From Parasphingorhabdus marina DSM 22363 (lineage in GTDB: Bacteria > Pseudomonadota > Alphaproteobacteria > Sphingomonadales > Sphingomonadaceae), in NCBI RefSeq assembly GCF_900128895.1, contig NZ_FSQW01000002.1, positions 1,302,001-1,366,000 of the forward strand: 64,000 bases of DNA, written 5' to 3'. Each line of letters starts with the position of its first letter. The stretch's first letter is position 1. The notes under the pieces were generated by a model. It did not search any database. It was not told the DNA's origin and was given only the letters and a program-made list of their open reading frames with translations. The position numbers were made by a program, and so were the translations under genes. Shown one piece after another: positions 43,884 to 53,900 of this stretch.

Positions 43884-44297
43884 ATGCCGCTTCACATGAC
43901 CAAGATTGCCTTTCGCAGCGAAAGCCCGGCCACTCTCCGCCGGTGGCTGGAATCGCATGCCGGCAATGCCGCCACCAATGGCGAAGCCCGGCTGACCACC
44001 CGCTACAAGCCCAAGCGCTTCACGGAAATGGCCGGAGGTTCCCTCTACTGGATTCACCAGAAAAAGATTGTCGGGCGCAGTCCGATCATCGGATTCCAGG
44101 ACAATGGCGAAGGCCGGCAATGGATCCGGCTCGAACCGAAACTGATTGCGGTTCAGACCATCCCGCGCCGGGCACATCAGGGCTGGCGCTATCTGGAGGA
44201 CAAGGACGCCCCGCCCGATCTCGGTGATGGAGCAGAAGGGGCGGAGGACATGCCGGCGGAGATGCTCGGGGAACTCTCGAAACTCGGGCTGGTCTGA
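43884..44297 (+). CDS. DUF1489 family protein
   Basis: A 137-residue protein starting MPLHMTKIAFRSESPATLRR, with the conserved TRYKPKRFTEMAGGSLYWI and GWRYLEDKDAPPDL blocks of DUF1489, a family almost confined to alphaproteobacteria and without known function. The ATG at 43884 matches the usual start; another at 43875 is possible, and neither has a clear ribosome binding site. Stands alone. Confidence 0.88.
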   Translation: MPLHMTKIAFRSESPATLRRWLESHAGNAATNGEARLTTRYKPKRFTEMAGGSLYWIHQKKIVGRSPIIGFQDNGEGRQWIRLEPKLIAVQTIPRRAHQGWRYLEDKDAPPDLGDGAEGAEDMPAEMLGELSKLGLV

Positions 44298-44481
44298 CCG
44301 AACGACAATGGCCGTTAACAGTTCACTCCTTGCCTGTATCAATCAGGGATTGCCAGAGCACAATGGCCCGAAATCCGGCTTAAGGTCTTCTCAAAACCAG
44401 GAAATGTCTTAAACAGAAGCCCGAAACAAATTTCCGGGTGACTTGCAATAGGCACAGCCCGGAAGAACAGAGAGACAGATC

Positions 44482-45327
44482 ATGCCTGCCCTGCAACACC
44501 GCGCCGCGCATTTCATCCTGAAGAATCTCGGCATGTTCAACCGAAGCTATACCGAAGAGGCCTTTGGCCGGCGCTTTGTGATTCCGATCATAAACGGCCG
44601 GAAAACCTATGTGTCCGAACCGTGGATGGCGCAGATGATTGCCCACCTGTTCAGGCAAAAGCCCGGCGCATTCATGGATGTTGGTGTCAATCTCGGGCAA
44701 ACAATGCTCAAGGTCGCCGCGGCCGATCCCGAGCGGGAATATCTGGGCTTCGAACCCAATCCGGCCTGCGCCGACTATGCCCAGACACTGATCACCGCCA
44801 ACAATTTTCCCTATGCCGTGGTCCCGGCCGGACTCAGCGTGCATACCGATATTCTCCAGCTGCAGATTTACCGTAACGAGGATACCGATCCATCGGCCAG
44901 CCTTGTCGAGGGCTTTCGCGAAGGCGCCATCGCCACCAAGCCGGTGGTCACCGTTGGCCTGGATGATTTGCCGGAAGGCCTGCTTCCCAAACAGGTGGCA
45001 ATCGTCAAGATCGATGTCGAAGGCGGCGAAGCCTATGTGATCGAGGGCATCAGGTCCCTGCTCGCGGAACAGCGCCCGCATGTGCTGGTCGAAATCCTGC
45101 CCGCCTACAATGCCGACAATAGCCCGCGTCTCGAACAGCAGAAAAAGATCGAAGCCTGTCTGACCGACGCCAACTATGTCATGTTCCGCATTCGCAGGCA
45201 CAGTGACGAAACGCTGTCAACGATTGAGCGGATTTCGGAAATCGGCATTCACGGCGATCTGGCGCTGGCGGATTATCTGATGGTCCCGGCAGAGGAAGCC
45301 GACAGGGTTGAAGCCAGCTTTTCCTAA
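44482..45327 (+). CDS. FkbM family methyltransferase
   Basis: A 281-residue SAM-dependent O-methyltransferase of the FkbM group: motif I GAFMDVGVNLGQTMLK near residue 71, then YLGFEPNPAC, and KIDVEGGEAYVIEG near 173. These enzymes methylate sugars or polyketides; in this genome the substrate is unknown and no polysaccharide genes are next to it. Overlaps the end of nudC by four bases, tail to tail. Confidence 0.87.
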   Translation: MPALQHRAAHFILKNLGMFNRSYTEEAFGRRFVIPIINGRKTYVSEPWMAQMIAHLFRQKPGAFMDVGVNLGQTMLKVAAADPEREYLGFEPNPACADYAQTLITANNFPYAVVPAGLSVHTDILQLQIYRNEDTDPSASLVEGFREGAIATKPVVTVGLDDLPEGLLPKQVAIVKIDVEGGEAYVIEGIRSLLAEQRPHVLVEILPAYNADNSPRLEQQKKIEACLTDANYVMFRIRRHSDETLSTIERISEIGIHGDLALADYLMVPAEEADRVEASFS

Positions 45328-46232
45328 CCGGTTTGCAGGTCAATCCAGTGCCGCAGCAGGTCATGCGCGATCGCAAAAGGTGGCGGTGCGATAAAGGGGG
45401 CGTCCGGATCACCGGCCATCGCCGACTGAACCTCAGCCAGAGAAAACCAGCCCGCTTCCTCGATTTCTTCTTCATCCAGCGTCAGTGTCGGATCGTCGGT
45501 GATGCTGGTGCAGGCGATCATCAGCGATGAAGGAAACGGCCAGGGCTGGCTGGCGACATAACGTACGTCCCTGACCTTGATCCCGGCTTCTTCCCACAGC
45601 TCTCTGCGGACTCCACCTTCAATGCTCTCGCCCGGTTCGATAAAGCCGGCCAGTGCTGAAAAACGTTTGACCGGAAACCGCGGCTGGCGGCCGAGCAGCA
45701 CCTTGCCTTCACATTCCGACAACATGATCGCCACCGGATCGGTGCGGGGAAAATGCTCCGCGCCACAGCCGTCCTTTTCCGGGTCACACAATCTTGCCCA
45801 ACCGCCCTTTCGGGATTCGGTCGGTTTGCCACATTGCGCGCAAAACCGGTGGCGTGCATGCCAGTCGACCAGGCTGCGCGCCGTCGCGTAGACGGCGGCC
45901 TGTTCGGGTGGCAACCCGCCCAGTGCCTGCCAAAGCCGGGGATCGGCAGCCGGCCCCGCGTTGCCCGCCCCGTTCAGCTCCGCAAAACAGGGCGTATCCC
46001 CGTCCATGCCAAGCAACAGCAGATCATTGTCGGGGGAAGCTTCATAAGCCGCACCCCAGGCCAGATTGCCATGGTCATCAAAGACCGGATTGAGCCCATC
46101 GAGCCTGAGCAACCGCGCATTGGGCCGCATCATCGCATCGCGGAGACGGTCCGGATTGACCCGCACCTGATCGGCACGGTCCATGGTGCCGCCGGCAAAG
46201 GCGGGGGTGATCTGACTGATGTGGTCGCTCAA
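45324..46232 (-). CDS. nudC: NAD(+) diphosphatase
   Basis: A 302-residue Nudix enzyme: zinc finger CAQCGKPTESRKGG and LCDPEKDGCGAEHFPR, Nudix box GFIEPGESIEGGVRRELWEE, and the NudC-specific SQPWPFPSSLM for NAD binding. It cleaves NADH/NAD and can decap NAD-RNA. The start is TTG at 46232, overlapping the stop of the serine hydrolase gene (TTGA), so translation is coupled. Typical length and intact motifs. Confidence 0.95.
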   Translation of the reverse strand: MSDHISQITPAFAGGTMDRADQVRVNPDRLRDAMMRPNARLLRLDGLNPVFDDHGNLAWGAAYEASPDNDLLLLGMDGDTPCFAELNGAGNAGPAADPRLWQALGGLPPEQAAVYATARSLVDWHARHRFCAQCGKPTESRKGGWARLCDPEKDGCGAEHFPRTDPVAIMLSECEGKVLLGRQPRFPVKRFSALAGFIEPGESIEGGVRRELWEEAGIKVRDVRYVASQPWPFPSSLMIACTSITDDPTLTLDEEEIEEAGWFSLAEVQSAMAGDPDAPFIAPPPFAIAHDLLRHWIDLQTG

Positions 46233-47569
46233 GGGCTTGTTTTTCCTTCAACCGCCGCTGCCCCGAGCAGGTCGGCATAGACATATTTCGGAAAATCGGA
46301 CTGGAACGGATAGCTGTTCGACGGAATATACTGCGTATATCCCCCAGCACGGAACCCGTTTTTGGTGTCGACAAAGGCCGAAGTACCCGCTGCACCACCC
46401 CAGCCAAAGGTCCCGGCCGGGCTGGCTTCCGTGCCGAGACCAGCGCGGCCGCCCGCACCAAAGCCCTGTTTGGCGACCCAGGTGCCGCTGAGATCTGCGG
46501 TCTCGGGCAACAGGTTTGACATGCCAAGCCTGGCGGTTTCAGGTTTCATCACCTGCTCATCACCGAACCGTCCGAAACCGAGCAACATCTGCAGGAATTT
46601 GTCATAATCTGCTGCGGTCCCGACCAGGCCGGTGCTTCCGAATGCAAAAGCGGGGGCATCGAGGTAGATGCTTGTCGCACCGGGGTCGATCGGGATCAGC
46701 GAACCGGCAAAGGGAGCGTAATTGTCGGCCAGATCGCCGGCCCTGTCTGCCGGCACCTTGTAGAACGTGTCGTTCATGCCAAGCGGTCCGAACATGCGCT
46801 CCTGCAGGAACTGGTCCAGCGGCTTGCCGGACACTTTCTCGATCACCGCACTCAACACATCATGGCTCAGCGAATAGCTCCATTTGGAACCGGGCTGATA
46901 GACCAGCGGCAATTCGCCGAGGCGTTCGATAAACGTGGCCAGATCGGGAGTCGGAGAGCCCGGATCAACGCCCGGGATCGGATTGCGGCTGACCCGGCCC
47001 GGCGTCAGTCCCGCCTTGAGATAGGCTTTCTGAATCGGGCCCTTGGACACGATCGTGTAACCCAGTCCGGCGGTGTGCGTCTGCAGCTGGCGGATGGTGA
47101 CCGACCCCTTGGCGGCGACAGTATTTTCGACCGGGCCTTCGGGATCCACCAGAACCTGCATGTCCTTGAATGCGGGCAGGATTTCCGAAACCGGCTGGTC
47201 AAGATCGATATCGCCATCTTCGATCAACATCATGGTGGCCATGCCGGTTACCGGCTTGGTCTGCGAATACATGCGCCACAGCGTGTCGTTGAGGCCGACA
47301 GGCTTCTCGCCACCAAGTGTCAGCGTGCCGGCAGAAATGACCGTCGGCGCTTCGTTGCGATAGCCGATCGCCGCGAGCATGCCAGCGACTTTCTTCTGCT
47401 CGACATAGTCGTTGATGATCCTGGTCAGGCCGGAGAATGTCGGCCGGTTCTGCACCATTGTGCGCGCGAGCGCCGCGGTGGACTGGCCGCCAAGCAGGGC
47501 AGTGACGCCAAGGGCTCCGAGGACTGAACGCCGATCAAATGCCGGACCGTTAAGGGGGGTGACTTTCAT
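46229..47569 (-). CDS. exported serine hydrolase (beta-lactamase class C / EstB-like)
   Basis: A 446-residue protein of the beta-lactamase (Pfam PF00144) family. Motifs: SQTK for the nucleophile and Lys (RMYSQTKPVTG near residue 96) and WSYSLSHDV in the Tyr position; the third KTG-like motif is FGWGGAAG. Possible Tat signal at residues 1-40 (DRRSVLGALGVTALLGG). Esterase or peptide-hydrolase activity is likely, clinical lactamase activity is not implied. The ATG at 47569 overlaps the stop of mutY (ATGA), and its own stop overlaps nudC, making a three-gene coupled unit. Confidence 0.85.
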   Translation of the reverse strand: MKVTPLNGPAFDRRSVLGALGVTALLGGQSTAALARTMVQNRPTFSGLTRIINDYVEQKKVAGMLAAIGYRNEAPTVISAGTLTLGGEKPVGLNDTLWRMYSQTKPVTGMATMMLIEDGDIDLDQPVSEILPAFKDMQVLVDPEGPVENTVAAKGSVTIRQLQTHTAGLGYTIVSKGPIQKAYLKAGLTPGRVSRNPIPGVDPGSPTPDLATFIERLGELPLVYQPGSKWSYSLSHDVLSAVIEKVSGKPLDQFLQERMFGPLGMNDTFYKVPADRAGDLADNYAPFAGSLIPIDPGATSIYLDAPAFAFGSTGLVGTAADYDKFLQMLLGFGRFGDEQVMKPETARLGMSNLLPETADLSGTWVAKQGFGAGGRAGLGTEASPAGTFGWGGAAGTSAFVDTKNGFRAGGYTQYIPSNSYPFQSDFPKYVYADLLGAAAVEGKTSP

Positions 47570-48705
47570 TGCAGTTCCTTCTCTGTCTTCTTTTTTCTTT
47601 TCATTGCCCAGCTTGCAGACTTTGCAAACAACGTGGGAAGCCCGGCTTCTGGCAACTGGGCCAGCGGCCACCAGACTGGCGCATGCCCGACTTGCTCAGC
47701 CAGGTCCACCAATCTGCTTTCATCACTGTTAATAGCGATTTTGTCGCCATGATAAACCGCCAAATCGACTTCAAGCGAAAAATGCGTGAAGCTGTGCTGA
47801 ACAACATTCTCGTGAATCTGCCAGTTTCCCTGGAATGGCGCTTGCCCGTGACCATTTCTTTGCGCGGCCCAGTTGTCATCCGGCAGCGCGCGCATTCCCG
47901 CCAGCATGCCTTTGCCGGGACGCGTGACCAGCAGTATATTGCCGGCACTCTCGATCCAGAAAAACCGGCCTGTCCGGACCGGTTTGGCCTTTTTCGGTGG
48001 TTTGACCGGGAACTCTTCCATCTTGCCCGTGGCATGCGCCCGACAATGGCTGCGTACCGGGCAGATTGCGCATTTGGGAGATCGCGCCGAACAGACGGAT
48101 GCCCCAATATCCATACAGGCCTGGGCGAAATCTCCGGCGCCATCTTCCGGCGTCAGATCATCCATCGCGGCGCGAATGGCTTTCTTGCCAGCTGGCAGCG
48201 GTGTTGAAATGGCATGGAGCCGGGCGACCAGCCGCTCGATATTGGCATCGACCACAACCGCCCGCTGGCCAAAGGCGATCGCCGCAATCGCAGCGGCCGT
48301 ATAGGGTCCAATTCCGGGAAGCTCCAACAGTTCAGACTCTGTCTGAGGAAAAATTCCATCCCGTTTTTCCGTAACATAGGTCGCACATTTGAACAGGTTT
48401 CTCGCTCGCGCATAATATCCGAGCCCGGCCCAGGCGGCGAGAATGTCGCTCTCCCTTGCAGCTGCCATGTCAGTGACCGTCGGCCAGCGCCGGATGAAGG
48501 TTTCGAAATACCCTATCACGGCCGCAACCGTGGTTTGCTGGAGCATGATTTCGGACAACCAGACATGATAGGGATCCGGCCGTTCACCTGCCTGCGACCG
48601 GTGCGGCGGCACCCGCCAGGGCAGCTGCCGTGCGTTATCCACATAATGTGCACTGATTTTGGCGGCGATTTCTGCCGCTTCGCCTGTTATTTTGTCGACG
48701 CCCAT
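47566..48705 (-). CDS. mutY: A/G-specific adenine glycosylase
   Basis: A 379-residue base-excision enzyme that removes adenine opposite 8-oxoguanine. Helix-hairpin-helix LLELPGIGPYTAAAIAAIAF with the catalytic Asp in VVDANIERLVARL, the iron-sulfur cluster CSARSPKCAICPVRSHC preceded by CMDIGASVC, and a C-terminal NUDIX-like domain that recognises 8-oxoG (FFWIESAGNILLVTRPGKGM). ATG at 48705 after AGGAG. Divergent from the DUF721 gene; coupled to the serine hydrolase gene downstream. Confidence 0.96.
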   Translation of the reverse strand: MGVDKITGEAAEIAAKISAHYVDNARQLPWRVPPHRSQAGERPDPYHVWLSEIMLQQTTVAAVIGYFETFIRRWPTVTDMAAARESDILAAWAGLGYYARARNLFKCATYVTEKRDGIFPQTESELLELPGIGPYTAAAIAAIAFGQRAVVVDANIERLVARLHAISTPLPAGKKAIRAAMDDLTPEDGAGDFAQACMDIGASVCSARSPKCAICPVRSHCRAHATGKMEEFPVKPPKKAKPVRTGRFFWIESAGNILLVTRPGKGMLAGMRALPDDNWAAQRNGHGQAPFQGNWQIHENVVQHSFTHFSLEVDLAVYHGDKIAINSDESRLVDLAEQVGHAPVWWPLAQLPEAGLPTLFAKSASWAMKRKKKTEKELQ

Positions 48706-48732
48706 GGGGCTCCTATGCCATGATCTCTGGCG

Positions 48733-49407
48733 ATGGCGAAGGAAAATGGAACGCGCAGTGGCAACACTGGAGATGCTGGCAAAAGCAAGCGACCGCCCCG
48801 TAGTGCTGCGCCCCGAAAATACAACAAGTTCCAGCGGCCTCGCGGCGGAGAGGCACGAAGCATTTCCGACCTGATGCCGGAAATAGGACGCGCCGCCTTT
48901 CGCCGCTTCGGCTTTATCCAGAGCTCGGTCGTCAGTCGATGGCCCGAAATCGTCGGAGAACGCTATGCGGACGTCTCGCTTCCCGAATCAATCCGCTTTC
49001 CCCGCGGGGAGAAAGAAGGCGGGACGCTGCATTTGCTCGTATCCGGCGCACACGCGACATTGATGCAACATATTACACCCGAAATAATCGAGCGCGTGAA
49101 CCGGTTTTTCGGATATGGCGCGATCAGTCAGGTGCGATTCAGGCAGGGCGTCGTAACCCCGCCAAAACAAAGGGAAAAACGGGTTGCACCACCCCCCTCG
49201 CTCAAACCGGCGCCGATCGAATTGGGCGAGAGCTTGCGGGATATTGGTGACCCGGAATTGAACAGGGTGCTGGAATCACTGGCAACGGGTATTGCCAAGT
49301 CGGAAGAGGCTCCGCAAATAGGGATCAAAATCGCCGGAAAAGTTGGCGGTTCGGACAAGCCGGCGCGGTCAAAAACCGGGCCAAACGGCAAAGAGGACAT
49401 GGAATGA
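48733..49407 (+). CDS. DUF721 (DciA-like) protein
   Basis: A 224-residue protein with a basic disordered start (RSGNTGDAGKSKRPPRSAAP) and the DUF721 domain (about residues 45-130: AFRRFGFIQSSVVSRWPEIVG, LHLLVSGAHATLMQHITPEI). DUF721 proteins include DciA, the loader of the replicative helicase in many bacteria lacking DnaC. The remaining C-terminus is linker-like. Its stop overlaps the following DsbA-like gene (ATGA). Confidence 0.8.
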   Translation: MAKENGTRSGNTGDAGKSKRPPRSAAPRKYNKFQRPRGGEARSISDLMPEIGRAAFRRFGFIQSSVVSRWPEIVGERYADVSLPESIRFPRGEKEGGTLHLLVSGAHATLMQHITPEIIERVNRFFGYGAISQVRFRQGVVTPPKQREKRVAPPPSLKPAPIELGESLRDIGDPELNRVLESLATGIAKSEEAPQIGIKIAGKVGGSDKPARSKTGPNGKEDME

Positions 49408-50114
49408 AATTTGCAGCAGCGTTTTTTGCGGCAATTTGCGGGACAGCCCTCGCAATATCTTCGCCGGTCAAGGCCCAGTCTTCGGATAGCAAATCGGCCT
49501 GGTCGGATCGCGTAACGGTCTCGGCAGAAGGTGGCCATGTCATGGGCAACCCTATCGCCAAATTCCGGCTGACCGAATATATGAGCTATGCCTGCCCTCG
49601 CTGTGGACAGTTTGAGAAAGACTCCCATGTGCCGCTCAAGGCCAATTATGTGGATCGCGGACATGTCAGCTTTGAAGTCCGTCATCTGATATTGAACGGC
49701 ATTGACATGGCGGCTGCGCTGATGGCGCGATGTGGAACCCGTGATCGCTTTTTTGGCAACCACAATGCCCTGCTCGGCAACCAGATCACCATGCTCAACA
49801 GATTCGATGCGCTCGACATCAAGGCAAAGGCAGCCACGCGCGAAGGCACGGTCAGCGAAAGGCTGATCAAGACTGCGCAAGGCGCCGGCCTTTTCGAATT
49901 CATGCAGGGTCGGGGATATGGCAGGGCCGAGCTCGTCGCCTGCCTCAGCAACAAAGAAGAACAGCAAATCCTGACCGCGATGACCAATAATGCCATTGAA
50001 CTGGTCAAGCCCGAGCGGGCGCAAACGCCCACTTTTACTCTCAATGGCAAATATATCGGCAATGTCCGCGACTGGGCGCCGCTGGAGGCCGGCCTGAGCC
50101 GTTTGCCACAATGA
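49404..50114 (+). CDS. DsbA-like thioredoxin-domain protein, CPRC active site
   Basis: A 236-residue exported protein: signal peptide (cleaved at VKAQ, residue 25), thioredoxin fold with active pair Cys64-Pro-Arg-Cys67 (EYMSYACPRCGQFE), an inserted helical domain (80-180), and TPTFTLNGKYIG with the cis-Pro. Function: disulfide formation or isomerisation in the periplasm. It is coupled to the DUF721 gene and followed by a similar gene with a different CxxC; the two share the order of domains. Confidence 0.88.
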   Translation: MKFAAAFFAAICGTALAISSPVKAQSSDSKSAWSDRVTVSAEGGHVMGNPIAKFRLTEYMSYACPRCGQFEKDSHVPLKANYVDRGHVSFEVRHLILNGIDMAAALMARCGTRDRFFGNHNALLGNQITMLNRFDALDIKAKAATREGTVSERLIKTAQGAGLFEFMQGRGYGRAELVACLSNKEEQQILTAMTNNAIELVKPERAQTPTFTLNGKYIGNVRDWAPLEAGLSRLPQ

Positions 50115-50162
50115 CCAGCCAAACAGACAAGATATCCATTTCACGACGGGAACGAACACATC

Positions 50163-50909
50163 ATGCGTAAAATTCTGACACTTTCTGCTGCCGCTATGGC
50201 TCTGAGTCTGGCCGCCTGCAGCGATAATGAAGATGCCACAGCCAATGGCGCAGTATCCAGCGAGCCGATCGCGGCGATCGCAGCGCCGTCCGGACAAAAA
50301 TGGTCCGAGATGGTGACCGAAACCGAGGCTGGCGGTTATGTCATGGGCAATCCCGACGCGCCGATCAAGCTGGTTGAATTCATGTCTATCACCTGCTCGC
50401 ACTGCAAGGATTTCGGTGAACAGGCATTTGATGCCATCCGCGACGAATATGTGGAGTCCGGCCGGGTCAGTTTTGAAGTGCGCAATTATGTGCGTGATCC
50501 GCTGGACCTGACTTCTGCCATATTGTCGCGCTGCGGCGGTCCCGGACCGTTTTTTGCCCTGACAAAGCAGGCTCTCAGCAATCAGGGGCCAATGTTCGAA
50601 AAAGCCCAGGCCATGGGCGAATCCACCTATAGCTCAGTTCTCCAGTCACCCGCGGATGTCCGGTTTGTCCGCCTGGCAGAAGAGCTGGATCTGATCAGCT
50701 ATTTCCAGCAACGCGGTATTTCCGAAGATCAGGCCAGAGCCTGCCTGAGCGACACGGCAGCAGCGGAAAAACTGATTGCAGATACGGAAAAGGCGACCGA
50801 GGATTACAACATTCCCGGCACGCCGACATTCTTGATCAATGGCACGATGATCCAGGGCACCAACTGGCCCATCGTGGAAACCAAATTGCAGGAAGCGGGC
50901 GCGCGATAA
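50163..50909 (+). CDS. DsbA-like thioredoxin-domain lipoprotein, CSHC active site
   Basis: A 248-residue paralogue of the previous gene: lipoprotein signal (LSLAAC, residue 19), active pair Cys78-Ser-His-Cys81 (MSITCSHCKDFGEQAF), helical insertion, and TPTFLINGTMIQGT with the cis-Pro. The CSHC pair is different from CPRC of the neighbour and should give a different redox potential. It may be an outer or inner membrane lipoprotein. The order is DUF721, DsbA-like, DsbA-like, smc, all plus strand. Confidence 0.88.
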   Translation: MRKILTLSAAAMALSLAACSDNEDATANGAVSSEPIAAIAAPSGQKWSEMVTETEAGGYVMGNPDAPIKLVEFMSITCSHCKDFGEQAFDAIRDEYVESGRVSFEVRNYVRDPLDLTSAILSRCGGPGPFFALTKQALSNQGPMFEKAQAMGESTYSSVLQSPADVRFVRLAEELDLISYFQQRGISEDQARACLSDTAAAEKLIADTEKATEDYNIPGTPTFLINGTMIQGTNWPIVETKLQEAGAR

Positions 50910-50987
50910 CCACGTGCGTTCGGACGATACAGCCGGGGGGCATCAGATGAGGGGCGGACAAGGCCAAATGCGCATGGAACAGCATCC

Positions 50988-53900
50988 GTGCAGATAAAGA
51001 AGCTCAAACTTTCGGGCTTCAAGAGCTTTGTCGATCCCACCGAACTGCGGATCGAGAAAGGTCTCACCGGTGTTGTCGGCCCCAATGGCTGCGGCAAGTC
51101 CAACCTGCTCGAAGCGATCCGCTGGGTCATGGGGGAAAGTTCTCCCAAATCCATGCGCGGCGGCGGCATGGAAGACGTGATTTTTGCCGGAACCCAGGAT
51201 CGCCCTGAGCGACAATTTGCCGAAGTGGCATTGCATGCCGAGCGAGAGACCGACGATGTCTCCTCACTTCATGTCGGTGACAATGACAGCGAACTGGAAA
51301 TTGTCCGCCGGATCGAACGCGGTGCTGGCAGTGCCTATCGTGCCAATGGCACAGACGTCCGGGCCAAGGACGTCGCGTTGATATTTGCCGATGCCGCCAC
51401 CGGTGCGCACAGCCCTGCCCTCGTCAGCCAGGGCAAGATCAGCAACGTGATTTCCTCCAAGCCGACCGATCGCCGGGAGATGCTGGAAGAAGCGGCTGGC
51501 ATTTCCGGCCTGCATGTCCGGCGCAAGGATGCCGAACAGAAATTGCGCGCGGCGGAACGCAATCTGGCCCGGCTCGATGACATATTGGGTGACATGGAGC
51601 AGCGGGCTTCGGCCTTGCGCAGGCAGGCGAAACAGGCCGAACGTTACAAGAAACTTTCTGGCCAGATTTCAACCGTCGAGGCGCGCCTCATCTACGCCCG
51701 CTGGCAGGAAGCCGCTGCCGCTGCCGATGCTGCCAATGCAGAAGCCGAAGCCGCCGAGGCCAGCGTCAACAGCTGTCAGAACGCACAGCAGGAGGCGGTC
51801 AAGGCGCAGAATGACAGCGCCCGGTCGCTGGGCCTGATCCGCGCCGATCTCCAGAAGGCTCGCGATGAAGCCAGCGAGTCCGGCCATCGGCTCGTCACCC
51901 TGACCAATGAGCGGGACAATCTGAAGTCGCGCCTGCTCGATCTCGAATCGCAAGCCCGCCGCATTCAGGAAGACAATGCCCGCGAAGACCAGCTGACCCG
52001 CGATGCGATGGAGGCGCTGGCACAGCTGGAACAGGATGAAAGCCGGCTTGCTGCCCAGCTCACCACGCTGGAAAGCGAGCGCCCGGATCTCGAGAAGCAG
52101 GCGGAAAAAGCCGAACGGGCCGCCAGCGAAAGCGAAGTGGAACTGGCGAAAGCGGTGGCGGAAGAGGCGCGTATTCAGGCCGAGATCAAGGTCTCGGATG
52201 CCGCGCTGGAAGCGGCACAGACCCGGCTCGACCGGTTGTCGGCAGAACTGGATCGTCTGGCCGCCGAACGCGCGGAAATGGGCGATGAAGAGGAATTGCA
52301 AGCGGCGCTGGAAACAGCCCAATCCCAGCGCGAGACGGCGCAAACTGCGGCTGAATCGGGAGCCGCAGCCATCACTGCACTCGAAGCCGATCGGGTCGCG
52401 GCCAGCGAAGCCCGGGATGCAGCGGAATCTTCGGTGGCGTCGCTCAAGGCGGAACTGGCCGGCCTGCAAGCCGAACATGCCGCGCTCGACCGCGAATTGT
52501 CGCGAAGCGAGAGCGATCACAAGGCCATCGACCAGATTCGCGCTGGCCAGGGCTATGAACGCGCCCTGGCTGCCGCACTGGGTGACGATCTGCTGGCGGC
52601 TGTCGGGGAAGATGGAGACCGGTTCTGGGCCGGCAGTCAGGGGCTGGCGAGTGCTGGCAAAGCACCGTCGGGCTGCGAAATCCTCCGCGATCATGTCGAA
52701 GCCCCCGAAGCGCTGCATGATCGTCTCGCCCAGATTTTCGTCGCGGAAAGCGATGACGGGCAACAGCTCGCGGTGGGGCAACGCCTCGTAACCAAGGCAG
52801 GTGCGCTGCGCCGCTGGGACGGATTTGTGGCGCGCGACGATGGCAATGCCAGTGCCGAACGGCTGGTCCGCGCCAATCGCCATGCGGAACTGGAAAGACT
52901 ATTGGCTCCCGCCACGGATAAGGTGGCCGAGGCCGAGACTATATTGGTGCAGCAACAGCAGACACTGTCCGCCACCGAAGAACAATTGTCAGCCGCACGG
53001 GAAGCGCGTCGCACGGCTGAAGATCAGTTACGCCAGACGCTCCGCGCAGTGGATCAGGCGGAAGAAGCCCTCGCCTGGTTGCAGAAGCGCACAGCCAGCC
53101 TGAGCGATCGCGAGCAGGCGCTCGCAACCGACAAAGCTGCCGCACAGGCCGAACTGGAATCCGCCGAACAGGAGCGCGCCGGTCAGCCGGATGGCGCGGC
53201 GCAGGAGGCAGCGCGTGCCGCCTTGCAAAATCAGCGTGATGCCGCACGGGATCAGGTCATGTCGGCGCAGGCTGCGCTGTCGGCGCTGGATCAGAAACTG
53301 GCGCAGGTGAAGGAACAGAAAGCCGTTGCCAGCGCGCAGATGCGATCCTGGCGCGACCGGTCCAGCGAGGCTGCCACCCGTATGGCCGAAATGACCAAAC
53401 GCGCGGCGGAGATTGAAACCGAAGTCGAGAAGCTGGCTGACCGGCCGCGAGTCATCAATGTCCAGGTCGAAGAGCTGCAGGGCCAGCAGGATCTGCTCAA
53501 TGCGGCCGTAGCCGAGAAGGACGAGGCGCTACGTCAGGCGGAGCTGGAACAGCGGGATCATGAAGACCGGCTTAATGCCGCCAGCGAAGCACTCAGCCAG
53601 GCCCGCGAACAGCGCGCAGGTGCCAAGGCCCGCGCAGAAAACCAGGAACTGCGCCGGGTCGAAATGGGCCGGATCTCGGGCGAGAAATTCGAGTGCCCGC
53701 CACAGATGCTTCCGGAGAAAGCGGAGTTTGACGCGGAAACGGTCGGCGACGCGGGACTGGAATCTGCCGAACTGGAACGCCTCACGCTGAGCCGCGAACG
53801 TATCGGGCCGGTCAATCTCGTCGCCGCCGAAGAGCTGGCGGAGCTTGAGACCGAGTGGGAACAATCGACCCAGGAAAGCGCAGAACTCAATGAAGCGATC

